A DNA stretch of 54,806 nucleotides from Frigididesulfovibrio sp031551885 (GTDB lineage: Bacteria; Desulfobacterota; Desulfovibrionia; Desulfovibrionales; Desulfovibrionaceae). How positions within the stretch are numbered: the first letter of the stretch is position 1; each line of letters opens with the position of its first letter. A model generated the notes under the pieces. That model worked only from the letters and a program-made list of their open reading frames with translations, ran no database searches and was not told the DNA's origin. Shown piece by piece: positions 1 through 7,848 of the stretch. A program made the translations under genes and the position numbers. The stretch is from the NCBI GenBank assembly GCA_031551885.1, contig JAVBMX010000102.1, positions 1-54,806 of the forward strand, in the 5' to 3' direction.

Positions 1-140
1 CCTTGTGGGGAGGCTTGGAGGTGCCGCCCGCATTGTTGCAAGACGGCATTGTGCACACCACAGGAGTGCCGTTGGCCGACTCACTTATGCAGGCCTGTTT
101 TGCGCCCCTCCAACAAAATAATTAATGAGGCCTGACCCTA
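1..140 (-). repeat. Tail of intergenic GC-hairpin element (copy A) with inserted cassette
   Basis: The left edge matches the tail of the element at 29638-29695 (CCTTG, GGGAGGCTTGGAGG, then GCGCCCCTCCAA, an AT-rich stretch and AGGC). The hairpin GGAGGGGC/GCCCCTCC that is intact there is here interrupted by about 80 bp (21-100). Read on the minus strand this insert begins AAACAGG and ends GGGCGGCAC, the same ends as the cassettes at 9250-9329 and 21085-21164. The window start cuts through the element, so its head is not visible. It lies downstream of apbE, beyond that gene's terminator. Confidence 0.6.
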
Positions 141-177
141 AAAAAGCGCGCCAGCGGTAAACGGATACCGCCGGCGC
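140..177 (-). terminator. Rho-independent terminator of the rnf-apbE operon
   Basis: On the minus strand a 12-bp stem (166-177 pairing with 148-159, one G-U pair, loop of six) is followed by GC and a run of T (complement of 140-145). It lies about 45 bp after the apbE stop and closes the minus-strand Rnf operon. Confidence 0.8.
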
Positions 178-223
178 TCGGCTCACGCTCGGAGGGTGGA
201 GACATCCCCCCTCGCGTTTCCCG

Positions 224-1222
224 TTATCCCCAATTCGGCGACGCCGTGCGCCTTCCTTCGGCATCGATGATCAGACAGGCCGCGCCGGGACGCGAAGCCG
301 CCAGCGTCACCCCCGCCCGAGGCGGCAGGATGAACAGGCACGTGGCCAGGGCGTCGGCTTCCTCGGCCGTTTTGGCCGTGACGGTGACGCTTTTGGTGCG
401 CGGGCTTTGCCCGGTGGCCGGGTCGACCAGATGGTGGCTTCGCCGGGCCTGGTCAAAAAAGCGCTCGTAGCCGCCGGAGGTGGCCACGGCCCCGCTCGAA
501 AGCCGAAGCGTTTCAAGAACGCCGCCGGTTTTGTCCGGGTTTTCAATGCCCACGTTCCAGGCCAGCCCCTGGTGGTTGCGGCCGGAGACGCGGATGTCCC
601 CGCCCGCGTTGATCAGATAGTCGCGAAGCCCATGCCGCTCAAGCACGGCGGCGGCGGCGTCGGCGATGCGGCCCTTGGCGATGCCGTCCAGGGTCAGGCC
701 CATGCCGGAACGTTCGAAGCGGATGTCCCGACCGGAAAGACCGATGCCGCCCGGCCGGGCCAGTTCAAGGGCGGCGGCGAGATCGCCGCGGTCCACGGAA
801 AGCCCGCGTTTGAAGCGGTCTTCGTACAACGCCACCACCGGCTGCACGGCCGGATTAAAGGCGTGGCCGGTCATTCGGCCGTAGGCTTCCGCTTGGGCGA
901 TCACCTCGACCAACTCGGCGGGCGCGCCGGCAAGGCGTCCCGCCCCGTTGAGCGCGCCGAGGGCGGAAGACGCGCTGCGGCGGTCAAACACGGCGATGAG
1001 CCGGTCCATTTCCTCAAAAGCTCTGCCGATGCCCTCCTCGGCCCGCAGGCGCGAAGCGGTGTTCACGGTCACGGTCGTTACGGTGCCCATAATCAGCCGG
1101 GTTTCCTGAACGGTGCGCGAACCCATCCCCACCACCGCCAACAGGCGGGACGGCAAAAGTCCGGAAAAAGCCGCAACCGCGCAGGCGCCACAGGCTCCGC
1201 GCAAAAAATGCCTGCGTTTCAT
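224..1222 (-). CDS. apbE: FAD:protein FMN transferase ApbE
   Basis: ApbE covalently attaches FMN to threonine residues of RnfG and RnfD on the outer face of the membrane. The 332-residue product begins with a twin-arginine-like leader (KRRHFLRG then a hydrophobic stretch to about residue 29), as expected for export. Family motifs are visible: LDGIAKGR near residue 180, NAGGDIRVSG after it, HHLVDPATGQSP in the C-terminal half, and the AKTAEEADALAT helix near the end. The ATG is preceded by AAGGAGG at 4-nt spacing. It is the last gene of the operon, 9 nt after rnfB, which fits a dedicated flavinylation role for this Rnf complex. Confidence 0.93.
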   Translation of the reverse strand: MKRRHFLRGACGACAVAAFSGLLPSRLLAVVGMGSRTVQETRLIMGTVTTVTVNTASRLRAEEGIGRAFEEMDRLIAVFDRRSASSALGALNGAGRLAGAPAELVEVIAQAEAYGRMTGHAFNPAVQPVVALYEDRFKRGLSVDRGDLAAALELARPGGIGLSGRDIRFERSGMGLTLDGIAKGRIADAAAAVLERHGLRDYLINAGGDIRVSGRNHQGLAWNVGIENPDKTGGVLETLRLSSGAVATSGGYERFFDQARRSHHLVDPATGQSPRTKSVTVTAKTAEEADALATCLFILPPRAGVTLAASRPGAACLIIDAEGRRTASPNWG

Positions 1223-1231
1223 GGGGCCTCC

Positions 1232-2272
1232 TTAAGATTCCTTCTTTTCGGCCGCAAGGGCGTCCACCTTATCGCAGCCGTCCAGGCGTTCGGCCGGCGG
1301 GGCGCAGGCGTCTTCCGTGGGCGCGGCGATGGCTTCGGCGATACGATCGGCCGTGGGCGCGGCTTTCAGGGATTGACCGGCCGGAACCGGATCGGCGGAG
1401 CTGTAAGCCGGCGCCTCGCCGGATTGGGCGACATCGGCGTCGCCGACCGTGGGCGCGACCAAGGGAATGTTCACCCTGCGGCGCATAATGCCGCGCGGGC
1501 AGGCGTTCACGCAGGCCTCGCCGCAGGCCGGCCCGTAGTCCAGGCAGGCTTTGTGGTCGATTTCGATCCGCCGCTTGTCGTAGCGGACGGCGTCCGCCGG
1601 GCAGGCCTTCAGACATTTGAGACAGTTGATGCAGCCCACTTCGCAGACGTCGCTGACCGACTTCATCTTTTCCCGGGTGGCGCAGAAGTTCATGACGCGG
1701 GCCCGGCGCGGGATGAGCTGCAAAATGGAACGCGGGCAGGACTTCACGCAAATGCCGCAGCTCACGCAGCGCGAGGCCAGAATTTCGACCATGCCGTCCT
1801 TGATGACCATGGCGTCGAAGGGGCAGGCCCGCATGCAGTCGCCGAACCCGAGGCAGGACCAGGCGCACATATACGGGCCGCCTTCCAGCAGGGCCGCGCT
1901 CGCGCAGGTTCTGTTGCCGATGTAGGTGAACCGGGGCTGCACCTTGCCTTCCACCCGGCTGCAACGACGAAAGCTGATCATCGGGTCGCCGGATTCCACG
2001 GCTTTGCCCGAAAGCTTGCCCACCTGGGCGGCGGTTTCCGCCCCGCCCACGACGCACAGGCCGGCGGGAATGTCTTTGTTGGAAACGACCGCCACGGCGT
2101 AGGCCTCGCAACCGGCAAAGCCGCAGCCTCCGCAGTTGGCCCCCGGCAGCGCGGCGGTCACCGCCTCAATGCGCGGGTCCTCTTCCACCCGCAAAACACG
2201 GGAGGCGACGGCCAGCACCACGGCCGAAACGAGGCCCAGACCTGTGAGCGAAACGATGGATGTGACTATCAT
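1232..2272 (-). CDS. rnfB: Rnf complex subunit B, polyferredoxin
   Basis: RnfB accepts electrons from reduced ferredoxin on the cytoplasmic side. One N-terminal helix (about 3-27) is followed by the Cx2Cx4Cx17C [4Fe-4S] domain (C47, C50, C55, C73). Downstream are several ferredoxin-type clusters: CVSCGICVKSCP, CINCLKCLKACP, and two with longer spacing (MCAWSC...CMRACP and CLDYGPACGEACVNACP). At 346 residues it is much longer than E. coli RsxB (about 190) because of the additional cluster domains and an Ala/Pro-rich acidic tail that is poorly conserved in type. It sits 13 nt after rnfA and 9 nt before apbE, so it is co-transcribed. Confidence 0.95.
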   Translation of the reverse strand: MIVTSIVSLTGLGLVSAVVLAVASRVLRVEEDPRIEAVTAALPGANCGGCGFAGCEAYAVAVVSNKDIPAGLCVVGGAETAAQVGKLSGKAVESGDPMISFRRCSRVEGKVQPRFTYIGNRTCASAALLEGGPYMCAWSCLGFGDCMRACPFDAMVIKDGMVEILASRCVSCGICVKSCPRSILQLIPRRARVMNFCATREKMKSVSDVCEVGCINCLKCLKACPADAVRYDKRRIEIDHKACLDYGPACGEACVNACPRGIMRRRVNIPLVAPTVGDADVAQSGEAPAYSSADPVPAGQSLKAAPTADRIAEAIAAPTEDACAPPAERLDGCDKVDALAAEKKES

Positions 2273-2285
2273 TGCGCCTTCCTTG

Positions 2286-2852
2286 TCAGATCATGCCCTT
2301 GAAGGCCATGAAGCTCAGAGACATAAGACCGGCCATGATCAGGCCGATGGGCGTGCCCTGCACCGCCTTGGGCACACGGCACACGGCGAAGCGCTCGCGA
2401 ATGCCGGCCATGAGCACCAGGGCCAGCATAAAGCCGGCCGACGACGAGAAGGTGTAGAACACGGCCTCGCCCAGGCTGAACTCCTGGGCCAGAATGGCCA
2501 GGCCGAGCACGCAGCAGTTCGTGGTAATCAGCGGCAAAAAGATGCCCAGCGACTTGTACAGGGGCGGGACGACCTTTTTCAGGAACATCTCCACAAACTG
2601 CACCAGAGCCGCGATCACGATGATGAACACAATGGTCCGCAGGTAGCCGAGGTCCAGCGGGTCGAGCATGCGCTTCTGGATGATCCAGGTGAAGAACGAA
2701 GCCAGACACGCCACAAAGACCACGGCCGCGCCCATGCCGATGGAAACCGAACGCTCTTTGGAGCACCCCACAAAGGGGCACTGCCCCAGAAACTGGGTGA
2801 GCACGATGTTGTTGACCAGCACCGCGCTGATGAACATCAGAAAATATTCCAT
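2286..2852 (-). CDS. rnfA: Rnf complex subunit A, integral membrane
   Basis: RnfA is one of the two paired NqrD/NqrE-like membrane subunits. The 188-residue protein is almost entirely hydrophobic with about six helices. The characteristic start LVNNIVLTQFLGQCPFVG includes the conserved cysteine in the first helix region that, with its RnfE counterpart, holds an intramembrane Fe-S cluster in characterised complexes. TTNCCVLGLA in the fourth helix region is the other conserved Cys motif. The ATG has AGGAGGACGAC directly upstream. It lies 15 nt after rnfE. Confidence 0.95.
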   Translation of the reverse strand: MEYFLMFISAVLVNNIVLTQFLGQCPFVGCSKERSVSIGMGAAVVFVACLASFFTWIIQKRMLDPLDLGYLRTIVFIIVIAALVQFVEMFLKKVVPPLYKSLGIFLPLITTNCCVLGLAILAQEFSLGEAVFYTFSSSAGFMLALVLMAGIRERFAVCRVPKAVQGTPIGLIMAGLMSLSFMAFKGMI

Positions 2853-2867
2853 GTCGTCCTCCTACCT

Positions 2868-3557
2868 TCAGCTCTGGTGCATGGTGCAGGAATTGCAGCC
2901 GTGGCAGGCCTCGCAGGAGGCGGCGGCGCTTTGGGCCTCGGCCTTTTCCCCGCTGCGCCGGGCCTGCCGGGCAACGTAGGCGTTCATCAGGGCCACCAAC
3001 GACCCCAAGCACAAGAAGGCTCCGGGCGCGGCGGCCAGCAGGCCGAAGGGCTCAAACCCGTCCCAGAGAATCTCTTTGCCGAACCACATGCCCTTGCCCA
3101 AAATCTCGCGAATCGAGCCGACCAGGGTCAACGCAATGGTGAAGCCCACCCCCATGCCCAGGCCGTCAGCGATGGAGGGCAGCACCGGGTTTTTGGCCGC
3201 GAAGGCTTCCGCCCGACCCAAAATGATGCAGTTCACCACGATCAGCGGCACGAAAATGCCGAGCTGCTGATACAGCGGATAGGCAAAGGCCTGCATGAGC
3301 AGTTCCACGGCCACCACCAAGGTGGCGGAAATGGCGATGAAACAGACGATGCGCACCTTTTTGGGAATGATGTTGCGGACCATCGAAATGAGCATGTTCG
3401 AAAGCACAAGCACAAAGATGACCGCCGCGCCCATACCCAGGCCGTTTTCGGCGCTGGTGGTCACGGCCAGGGTGGGGCACAGCCCGAGCACGACCCGGAA
3501 GGGCGGAATCTCGGTCCACAGCCCCTTGGAGAACTCTTTCCATAACGTGGATGCCAT
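2868..3557 (-). CDS. rnfE: Rnf complex subunit E with Cys-rich C-terminal tail
   Basis: RnfE is the partner of RnfA in the membrane core. About six helices are seen, with the family motifs VLGLCPTLAVTTSAENGLGMG (first helix region, here quoted in part as GLCPTLAVT) and VVNCIILGRAEAFA. After the last helix (around residue 200) a polar tail carries CEACHGCNSC near the extreme C-terminus, which includes a CxxCH heme-type motif and two CxxC pairs. I do not know such a tail in E. coli RsxE. The ATG is preceded by GGGAG at 8-nt spacing. Confidence 0.94.
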   Translation of the reverse strand: MASTLWKEFSKGLWTEIPPFRVVLGLCPTLAVTTSAENGLGMGAAVIFVLVLSNMLISMVRNIIPKKVRIVCFIAISATLVVAVELLMQAFAYPLYQQLGIFVPLIVVNCIILGRAEAFAAKNPVLPSIADGLGMGVGFTIALTLVGSIREILGKGMWFGKEILWDGFEPFGLLAAAPGAFLCLGSLVALMNAYVARQARRSGEKAEAQSAAASCEACHGCNSCTMHQS

Positions 3558-3575
3558 GACGGATACTCCCTTTAC

Positions 3576-4154
3576 CTATTGCCAGGCCTTCTGGATTTCG
3601 CCTTTCACGGCCATGTAGTCTTTGGTCGCCTGCTGCACCGCCCCCACCGTGCCGGTGGAGGAAACGGTCGCCCCGGAGATCGCATCGATGCGCCCGCCTT
3701 TCGACGACAGCGCCACCTCGGTGAACGGCTTGTCCGCGAACTGGCCGGAGAACTTGGGCATGGCCACCTGCGTGCCCAGACCGGGCGTCTCTTTCATGGT
3801 GGTGATGCCGATGCCCAGCAGGGTGTCCTTCGTCACATCAAAGCCCACCATCACCCCGATATCGCCGCCGTAGCCCTTGCCGAAGGTTTCCAGGGCCACG
3901 CCGATCAGTTTGCCGCCCTGTTTATAGGGGAACACCGTGATCGTGCCGCCTTCCGGGTTCGGGAAGGTCTTGCGCTCGGCGATGGGGTTGTTGTCGGCCG
4001 AGGCGAACACCCGGTCGATGGCCGGCCCCTGCACGAAGGTCAAAACCTGCCGTTCGATGATCGGCGCGGTGGTCGCCTTCAGGTAGGAAAGCGCCAGGCC
4101 CGAGGCCCCGCAGATCAGGGACAGCACGATGATCATGCCCGCTGCTTCACGCAT
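3576..4154 (-). CDS. rnfG: Rnf complex subunit G, FMN-binding
   Basis: RnfG is a single-span periplasmic flavoprotein of the complex. A membrane helix occupies about residues 5-25 (IIVLSLICGASGLALS). The FMN-binding domain ends in DAISGATVSST, where the threonine of SGAT (about T163) is the expected site of covalent FMN attachment by ApbE. Length 192 is normal for the family. Strong SD AGGAGG lies 9 nt before the ATG; the gap to rnfD is only 6 nt. Confidence 0.95.
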   Translation of the reverse strand: MREAAGMIIVLSLICGASGLALSYLKATTAPIIERQVLTFVQGPAIDRVFASADNNPIAERKTFPNPEGGTITVFPYKQGGKLIGVALETFGKGYGGDIGVMVGFDVTKDTLLGIGITTMKETPGLGTQVAMPKFSGQFADKPFTEVALSSKGGRIDAISGATVSSTGTVGAVQQATKDYMAVKGEIQKAWQ

Positions 4155-4160
4155 GGCCGA

Positions 4161-5129
4161 TTACCTCCTTTTCCCGTAGGGGGCCGGGCGAATCATATCA
4201 AATATCGGAGTGAAAAGATTGGTCACGAGAATCGCGAAAGGCACTCCGTCCGGGTAGGCCCCGTACACTCGAATCAGCACCGTCATACACCCGGCCAACA
4301 GGCCGGAGAGCACCAGCCCCACGGAAGCGACCGGGGAGGAGGAATGATCGGTGATCAGGAAAAAGGCGGCCAGCACCGTGCTGCCCGTGAGCAGGTAAAG
4401 CTCGGGCGAGATATACCGGCCCGGGTCGATGCACCAGAACACGGTTCCCAGGCCCAACACCCCGACCAGAAAGCCGAGGGTGGCCTCAAAGCGCACGGCC
4501 CGCCGCGCCGCCACATACAAGCCGCCCAACATCAGCAGGCCCACCTGGGTCGCCCCCAGGCCGCCGAGCTGTTTGCCGAGCAGCAGCGAAAGCTCCGAAC
4601 CTTCCGGCAGGCTGTGCGCGCCCGCGTATTTCAGCTTGAGCAGCGGGTCGAACAAATCCGTGTTCAGGACCACGGCATGGGCGTCCATGAAGGTGGGCCA
4701 GGCCACGGTCAGGGCGGCCCAACCGATCAGCGGGGCGCAGAAGGGCGCGGCCCCGATGCCCCCGAACACATGCTTGCCGAAAACCATCATGAAGGCCGAG
4801 CCTACCAGGACCAGCCACCAGGGCGCGCCCGCCGGCAGCAGGAAGGCGAAAAGCAGCCCGGCGACCAGGGCCGTGCCGTCGTCCACCCGGATGCGCCGGC
4901 CGACGATATGCTGGCAGGCCGCTTCGGTCAGAATCGCCGTGCCGACCGCCAGACAGATGGTCCACAGAGCCGGAAGCCCAAAGGTGACGATGCTCATGAT
5001 CCCGGCGGGCAGAAGCGCCAGACAGGTATCCAGCGACATGCGCCGCACGGTGTAGCCGTTGTGCAGAAACGGCGGCGTTTCAATAAGAAAGAGATTCTCG
5101 GCCGTTGGGCCGTTGCTGGTTCCGCTCAT
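4161..5129 (-). CDS. rnfD: Rnf complex subunit D, membrane flavoprotein
   Basis: RnfD is an NqrB-like membrane subunit. The 322-residue product has about eight or more helices and the conserved features VDDGTALVAGLLFAFLLP and FGKHVFGGIG. The motif GGLGATQVG places a threonine (T194) where the S/TGAT flavinylation motif of RnfD is expected, although the usual first residue of that motif is Leu here. The C-terminus ends in the conserved YPDGVPFAILVTNLFTP block. It follows rnfC by 12 nt. Confidence 0.95.
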   Translation of the reverse strand: MSGTSNGPTAENLFLIETPPFLHNGYTVRRMSLDTCLALLPAGIMSIVTFGLPALWTICLAVGTAILTEAACQHIVGRRIRVDDGTALVAGLLFAFLLPAGAPWWLVLVGSAFMMVFGKHVFGGIGAAPFCAPLIGWAALTVAWPTFMDAHAVVLNTDLFDPLLKLKYAGAHSLPEGSELSLLLGKQLGGLGATQVGLLMLGGLYVAARRAVRFEATLGFLVGVLGLGTVFWCIDPGRYISPELYLLTGSTVLAAFFLITDHSSSPVASVGLVLSGLLAGCMTVLIRVYGAYPDGVPFAILVTNLFTPIFDMIRPAPYGKRR

Positions 5130-5141
5130 CCGCCGTCTCCC

Positions 5142-6335
5142 TTATTTCGGCTTGGCCAGTTGCTGCTGGCGGGAAGTGATGCCCAGATTGAGCTTGGCCA
5201 TCCGGAAGAACTGCTGCATGGGCCGTCTGGCCGGGCAGACATAGCCGCACATGCCGCATTCGATGCAGGCGTCGATGTATTCGCCGCGACACCGCTCATA
5301 TTGGCCGAACTCGGAATACCGGCTGAGCATGTTGGGGCGCAACCGCATGGGGCAGACGTGCACGCAGGCCCCGCACCCGATGCAGGGGTTGTCTTTCAGG
5401 CCGGCCGTCTCGCCTTTGCGCAGCAGCATCACGGCCTCGTCGTCCTTGCCGATGCCGATATCCACGCCGGCCACGGCCCGGCCGCGCATGGCCCCGCCGA
5501 TGACCACGGAGTCGCCGGGGGCGAAGTGGGTTCGCGCCGCCGTGAACAGGGTCTTCAACGGCGTACCCACCGGAGTAAGGAAGTTGTTGCCCTGCACCGT
5601 GACCACCGTTTTGGTCAGGGGCAGCCCGGAAGAAGCCACCAACCCCAGGGTGAAAATGCTGTGCAGCCGCACCAGGGTAACCCCGGCCGAGCTTTCCTTG
5701 CCGGTAAGCTTGCGGATCAGCGGCCTGGCCAGGCTGATGGGATACTTGGGCTCCACCTGGCGGTTCGCCACACCCTCCAGAGAGGCGACGGAGCCGTTGG
5801 GCAAAGCCAAAATGAATCGGGGCTTGCCGCCGTTCAGGCGTCGGGCCATGGCCACCCCGGCGTTGAGCACGTCGACATACTCGCGCAGCAGCTCCTGGGT
5901 GTGGAGCATGCCCGGCTCCGGGTTCAGGCCGTTGATGATGAAGAGCTCACAGGGCCGGGTGAACGGCCGCACGGCGATGCCCAGCGACTTCAACGCGGCG
6001 CACAGGGCGTGGTGATCTTCCGGGGCGCTCAGGTCGAGCGGCTCAGGCGGGGCGACGGTCGTTTCGCCTTCTTTGGCTTGGGGCGGCGCCGGCGTGCCTT
6101 CGATCTCGATGTAGGCCGAGGTCACGTCTTTGATCACCCCGTAGAGCGGCGAATGGATATCCCCCACATTGGGGCTTGAGTGAACGGCCAAAAGAGTTCC
6201 GGCCGCGACCTGGGTCCGTTTTTTGGCTTCTTTGACCGGCTCATGTTCCCCAAGAGGCAGGCGGACCACGGTGACGTCATCCAGAACCCAGATGGGACGC
6301 CGATCGGGCGGGACAAGCGTAAAGAACTTTTTCAT
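5142..6335 (-). CDS. rnfC: Rnf complex subunit C, NADH- and Fe-S-binding
   Basis: RnfC forms the peripheral NAD-reacting arm of the complex. The 397-residue protein shows a biotin/lipoyl-like N-terminal region, the NuoF-like flavin/NADH domain and a C-terminal pair of ferredoxin motifs, CIGCGACVHVCP and CIECGMCGYVCP. It lacks the long Ala/Lys-rich C-terminal extension of E. coli RsxC. The ATG has AAGGA just upstream; a hairpin leader lies 16 nt before it. It is separated from the cytochrome gene by 133 nt, the longest gap of the operon. Confidence 0.95.
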   Translation of the reverse strand: MKKFFTLVPPDRRPIWVLDDVTVVRLPLGEHEPVKEAKKRTQVAAGTLLAVHSSPNVGDIHSPLYGVIKDVTSAYIEIEGTPAPPQAKEGETTVAPPEPLDLSAPEDHHALCAALKSLGIAVRPFTRPCELFIINGLNPEPGMLHTQELLREYVDVLNAGVAMARRLNGGKPRFILALPNGSVASLEGVANRQVEPKYPISLARPLIRKLTGKESSAGVTLVRLHSIFTLGLVASSGLPLTKTVVTVQGNNFLTPVGTPLKTLFTAARTHFAPGDSVVIGGAMRGRAVAGVDIGIGKDDEAVMLLRKGETAGLKDNPCIGCGACVHVCPMRLRPNMLSRYSEFGQYERCRGEYIDACIECGMCGYVCPARRPMQQFFRMAKLNLGITSRQQQLAKPK

Positions 6336-6351
6336 CTTCCTTTCTCCAAGA

Positions 6352-6372
6352 ACAATTTCATCTGGAAATTGT
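6352..6372 (-). promoter_or_regulatory. 5' UTR hairpin before rnfC (shared with 33149-33169)
   Basis: ACAATTTC and GAAATTGT form a perfect 8-bp stem with a 5-nt loop, ending exactly 16 nt before the rnfC ATG. A near-copy with the same loop size, similar flanks and the identical 16-nt distance precedes the CBM48 gene. On the minus strand the loop and right arm also create ATGAAATTG, the start of a nine-codon leader frame (MKLFLEKGR) whose TGA overlaps the rnfC ATG as ATGA. Whether that frame is translated cannot be decided here. Confidence 0.6.
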
Positions 6373-6468
6373 CTCTGAAACCGCCGGTTCGAAAAACGTG
6401 TGCGCGATTTCGCGGGCGGGCTTCACCCCCACGTCCGCCGGAGCGGACGGACGCACAGTCCATCCGCT

Positions 6469-7254
6469 CTACGGCGTGTGGCATTGATTGCATTTGTCCG
6501 CGCCGGAGCCGGGGCCTTTCTTCGCTTGGTCGTGGCAGGCGATGCAGCTCTGGTGGAAGGCTTCCATCCGGGCGGGCATGGTGAAGTGGCACGAGGCGCA
6601 GGCCGGGAAGTTTTCCGTCGGAGCGCCGTCGGCCAGACTTTTGTCGGCGCGTTTGAACGCGTGGCAGTCGGCGCAGCCGGTAAGCTTGGCCTCGAACTTG
6701 TTCGTATGGCAGGATTCACATTTGGCGTGCACGGCTTCGCGCAGCGAAACCTTGGCGGCCGCGCCGCCGGGAGCGTGACAGTTCCGGCAGGCCTGGGGGG
6801 AAGGTTCCACATCCTCGCCGTGGTGGCAGGCCTGACAGTTGTCTCCGGCATAGGTGAAGTGATCGTCGTGGCTCCACTTTTCCGAAAGACCCGTCATGGT
6901 CGTATGGTGGCACGAAGCGCAGGAAACCTCGCCGGCCGCCCCGCTCCATTGCTTTCGGTGCGCCGTTTTGAAGGTCGCATCCTCGGAGCGCAGGTGGCAA
7001 CTCCCGCATTGCCCCACGGCGGGCTTGGCCGCGTCGTTTCCGAAGGCGGCCGGCTCATGATGGCAAACCATACATTTGCCGTCTTCCCAGGCGATGTGGT
7101 CGGCATGGGTGAACACCACCCGACCGCCGGCGTTGCGCAGCAGAATACGCTTGGCCTCGGCCCGGGGCGGCGCATCGGGCACAAGCCGGCCGAAAAGGCC
7201 GACCGCCACCAAGACGCAGGCCAGGATCAACAGGGTTGAAGAACGTTTGCTCAA
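6469..7254 (-). CDS. Decaheme c-type cytochrome of the Rnf operon
   Basis: A periplasmic cytochrome with ten CxxCH heme-attachment motifs (CMVCH, CGSCH, CASCH, CQACH, CRNCH, CESCH, CADCH, CASCH, CIACH, CNQCH) in 261 residues. The best start is TTG at 7254: AAGGAGGA (7261-7268) is 6 nt upstream, and translation then begins with a proper Sec signal (KRSS then a long hydrophobic segment). A longer ATG start at 7317 would put 21 polar residues before the signal. It is the first gene of the Rnf operon, as in Desulfovibrio, where it is thought to link the complex to the periplasmic cytochrome c pool. Confidence 0.93.
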   Translation of the reverse strand: MSKRSSTLLILACVLVAVGLFGRLVPDAPPRAEAKRILLRNAGGRVVFTHADHIAWEDGKCMVCHHEPAAFGNDAAKPAVGQCGSCHLRSEDATFKTAHRKQWSGAAGEVSCASCHHTTMTGLSEKWSHDDHFTYAGDNCQACHHGEDVEPSPQACRNCHAPGGAAAKVSLREAVHAKCESCHTNKFEAKLTGCADCHAFKRADKSLADGAPTENFPACASCHFTMPARMEAFHQSCIACHDQAKKGPGSGADKCNQCHTP

Positions 7255-7778
7255 GGTGCCTCCTCCTTGAAAGCCGCAACAGACAAGTGAACGGGTGGAA
7301 TATCCATCCGCCGTCAACGCCCGACCCGGCCTATGATATGAACGCTACCGCTGCTCCGAAGCGGTGAAAACCTCGCGGGGAGAAAACCGACCGCCGACCT
7401 TTCCGCGCATCGCGCCCCCGGCTTCCGACAACCGGGACGCATTGCGCCGCAAAGGGGAACTCGACGAATCGGGGCAGGCGCCGTATCCTGCCGGCTATGC
7501 TTACGGCGAGGGCATCACATGCATCATCATGAACTATCAATAAAATGTGCGGCAAATCATGCATCGCTGTCAAGAAAGAATGCGACGTCTTTCGTCATGT
7601 ATACATTTACATAACGACAACGGCACGAAATATTTTTTACACCGCATATTGTGAAAGAAATAACTTTCTGCAATCTAAAAACAAAAAATCACAATCGATA
7701 CAGCGAAGGGCACACCCTTTTGACGGCTGCCGTCCTTCACCCCTTCGCCTTTCGTGGAACATGGCCAAACCGGAGCGC
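7255..7778. other. Upstream region of the Rnf operon, no gene seen
   Basis: About 520 bp between the cytochrome start and the pgi terminator. The part 7540-7710 is clearly AT-rich compared with its surroundings, as expected of a promoter region for the minus-strand Rnf operon. A TTGACA sequence stands on the minus strand at 7568-7573, but no good -10 hexamer follows at 16-18 nt. The open frame at 7331-7573 (minus) has no recognisable protein features. I see no conserved element here. Confidence 0.4.
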
Positions 7779-7815
7779 AAAAGAAAAAGGAAGCGGTCGG
7801 CTTCCTTTTTCTTTT
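7779..7815 (-). terminator. Terminator of pgi
   Basis: A perfect 16-bp inverted repeat (7779-7794 with 7800-7815, loop of 5) whose outer arms are A-rich and T-rich, so that a GC-rich stem core is followed by a U-tract in both directions. It lies 34 bp after the pgi stop. Confidence 0.85.
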
Positions 7816-7848
7816 GCCGGCCCAAGGACCGGAAAACTCCTTCTTTTC

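Noticed and set aside
407..2302. Long plus-strand open frame of 631 codons opposite apbE and rnfB
   Set aside because: It is the antisense shadow of two clear genes in GC-rich DNA; the composition (His/Gly/Arg-rich, no domains) is typical of such shadows.
6432..6449. Hairpin CGTCCGC/GCGGACG between the cytochrome gene and rnfC as a terminator
   Set aside because: No U-tract follows on the minus strand; at most a processing or stabilising hairpin within the operon.
7331..7573. Minus-strand frame of 80 codons upstream of the cytochrome gene
   Set aside because: No SD, no recognisable pattern, and it runs through the likely promoter region.
7649..7673. Possible Rex-type site (TTGTGAAAG ... CTTTCTGCAA) upstream of the Rnf operon
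   Set aside because: The half-sites are too far apart and the right half does not match TTCACAA; the likeness is not better than chance in an AT-rich stretch.
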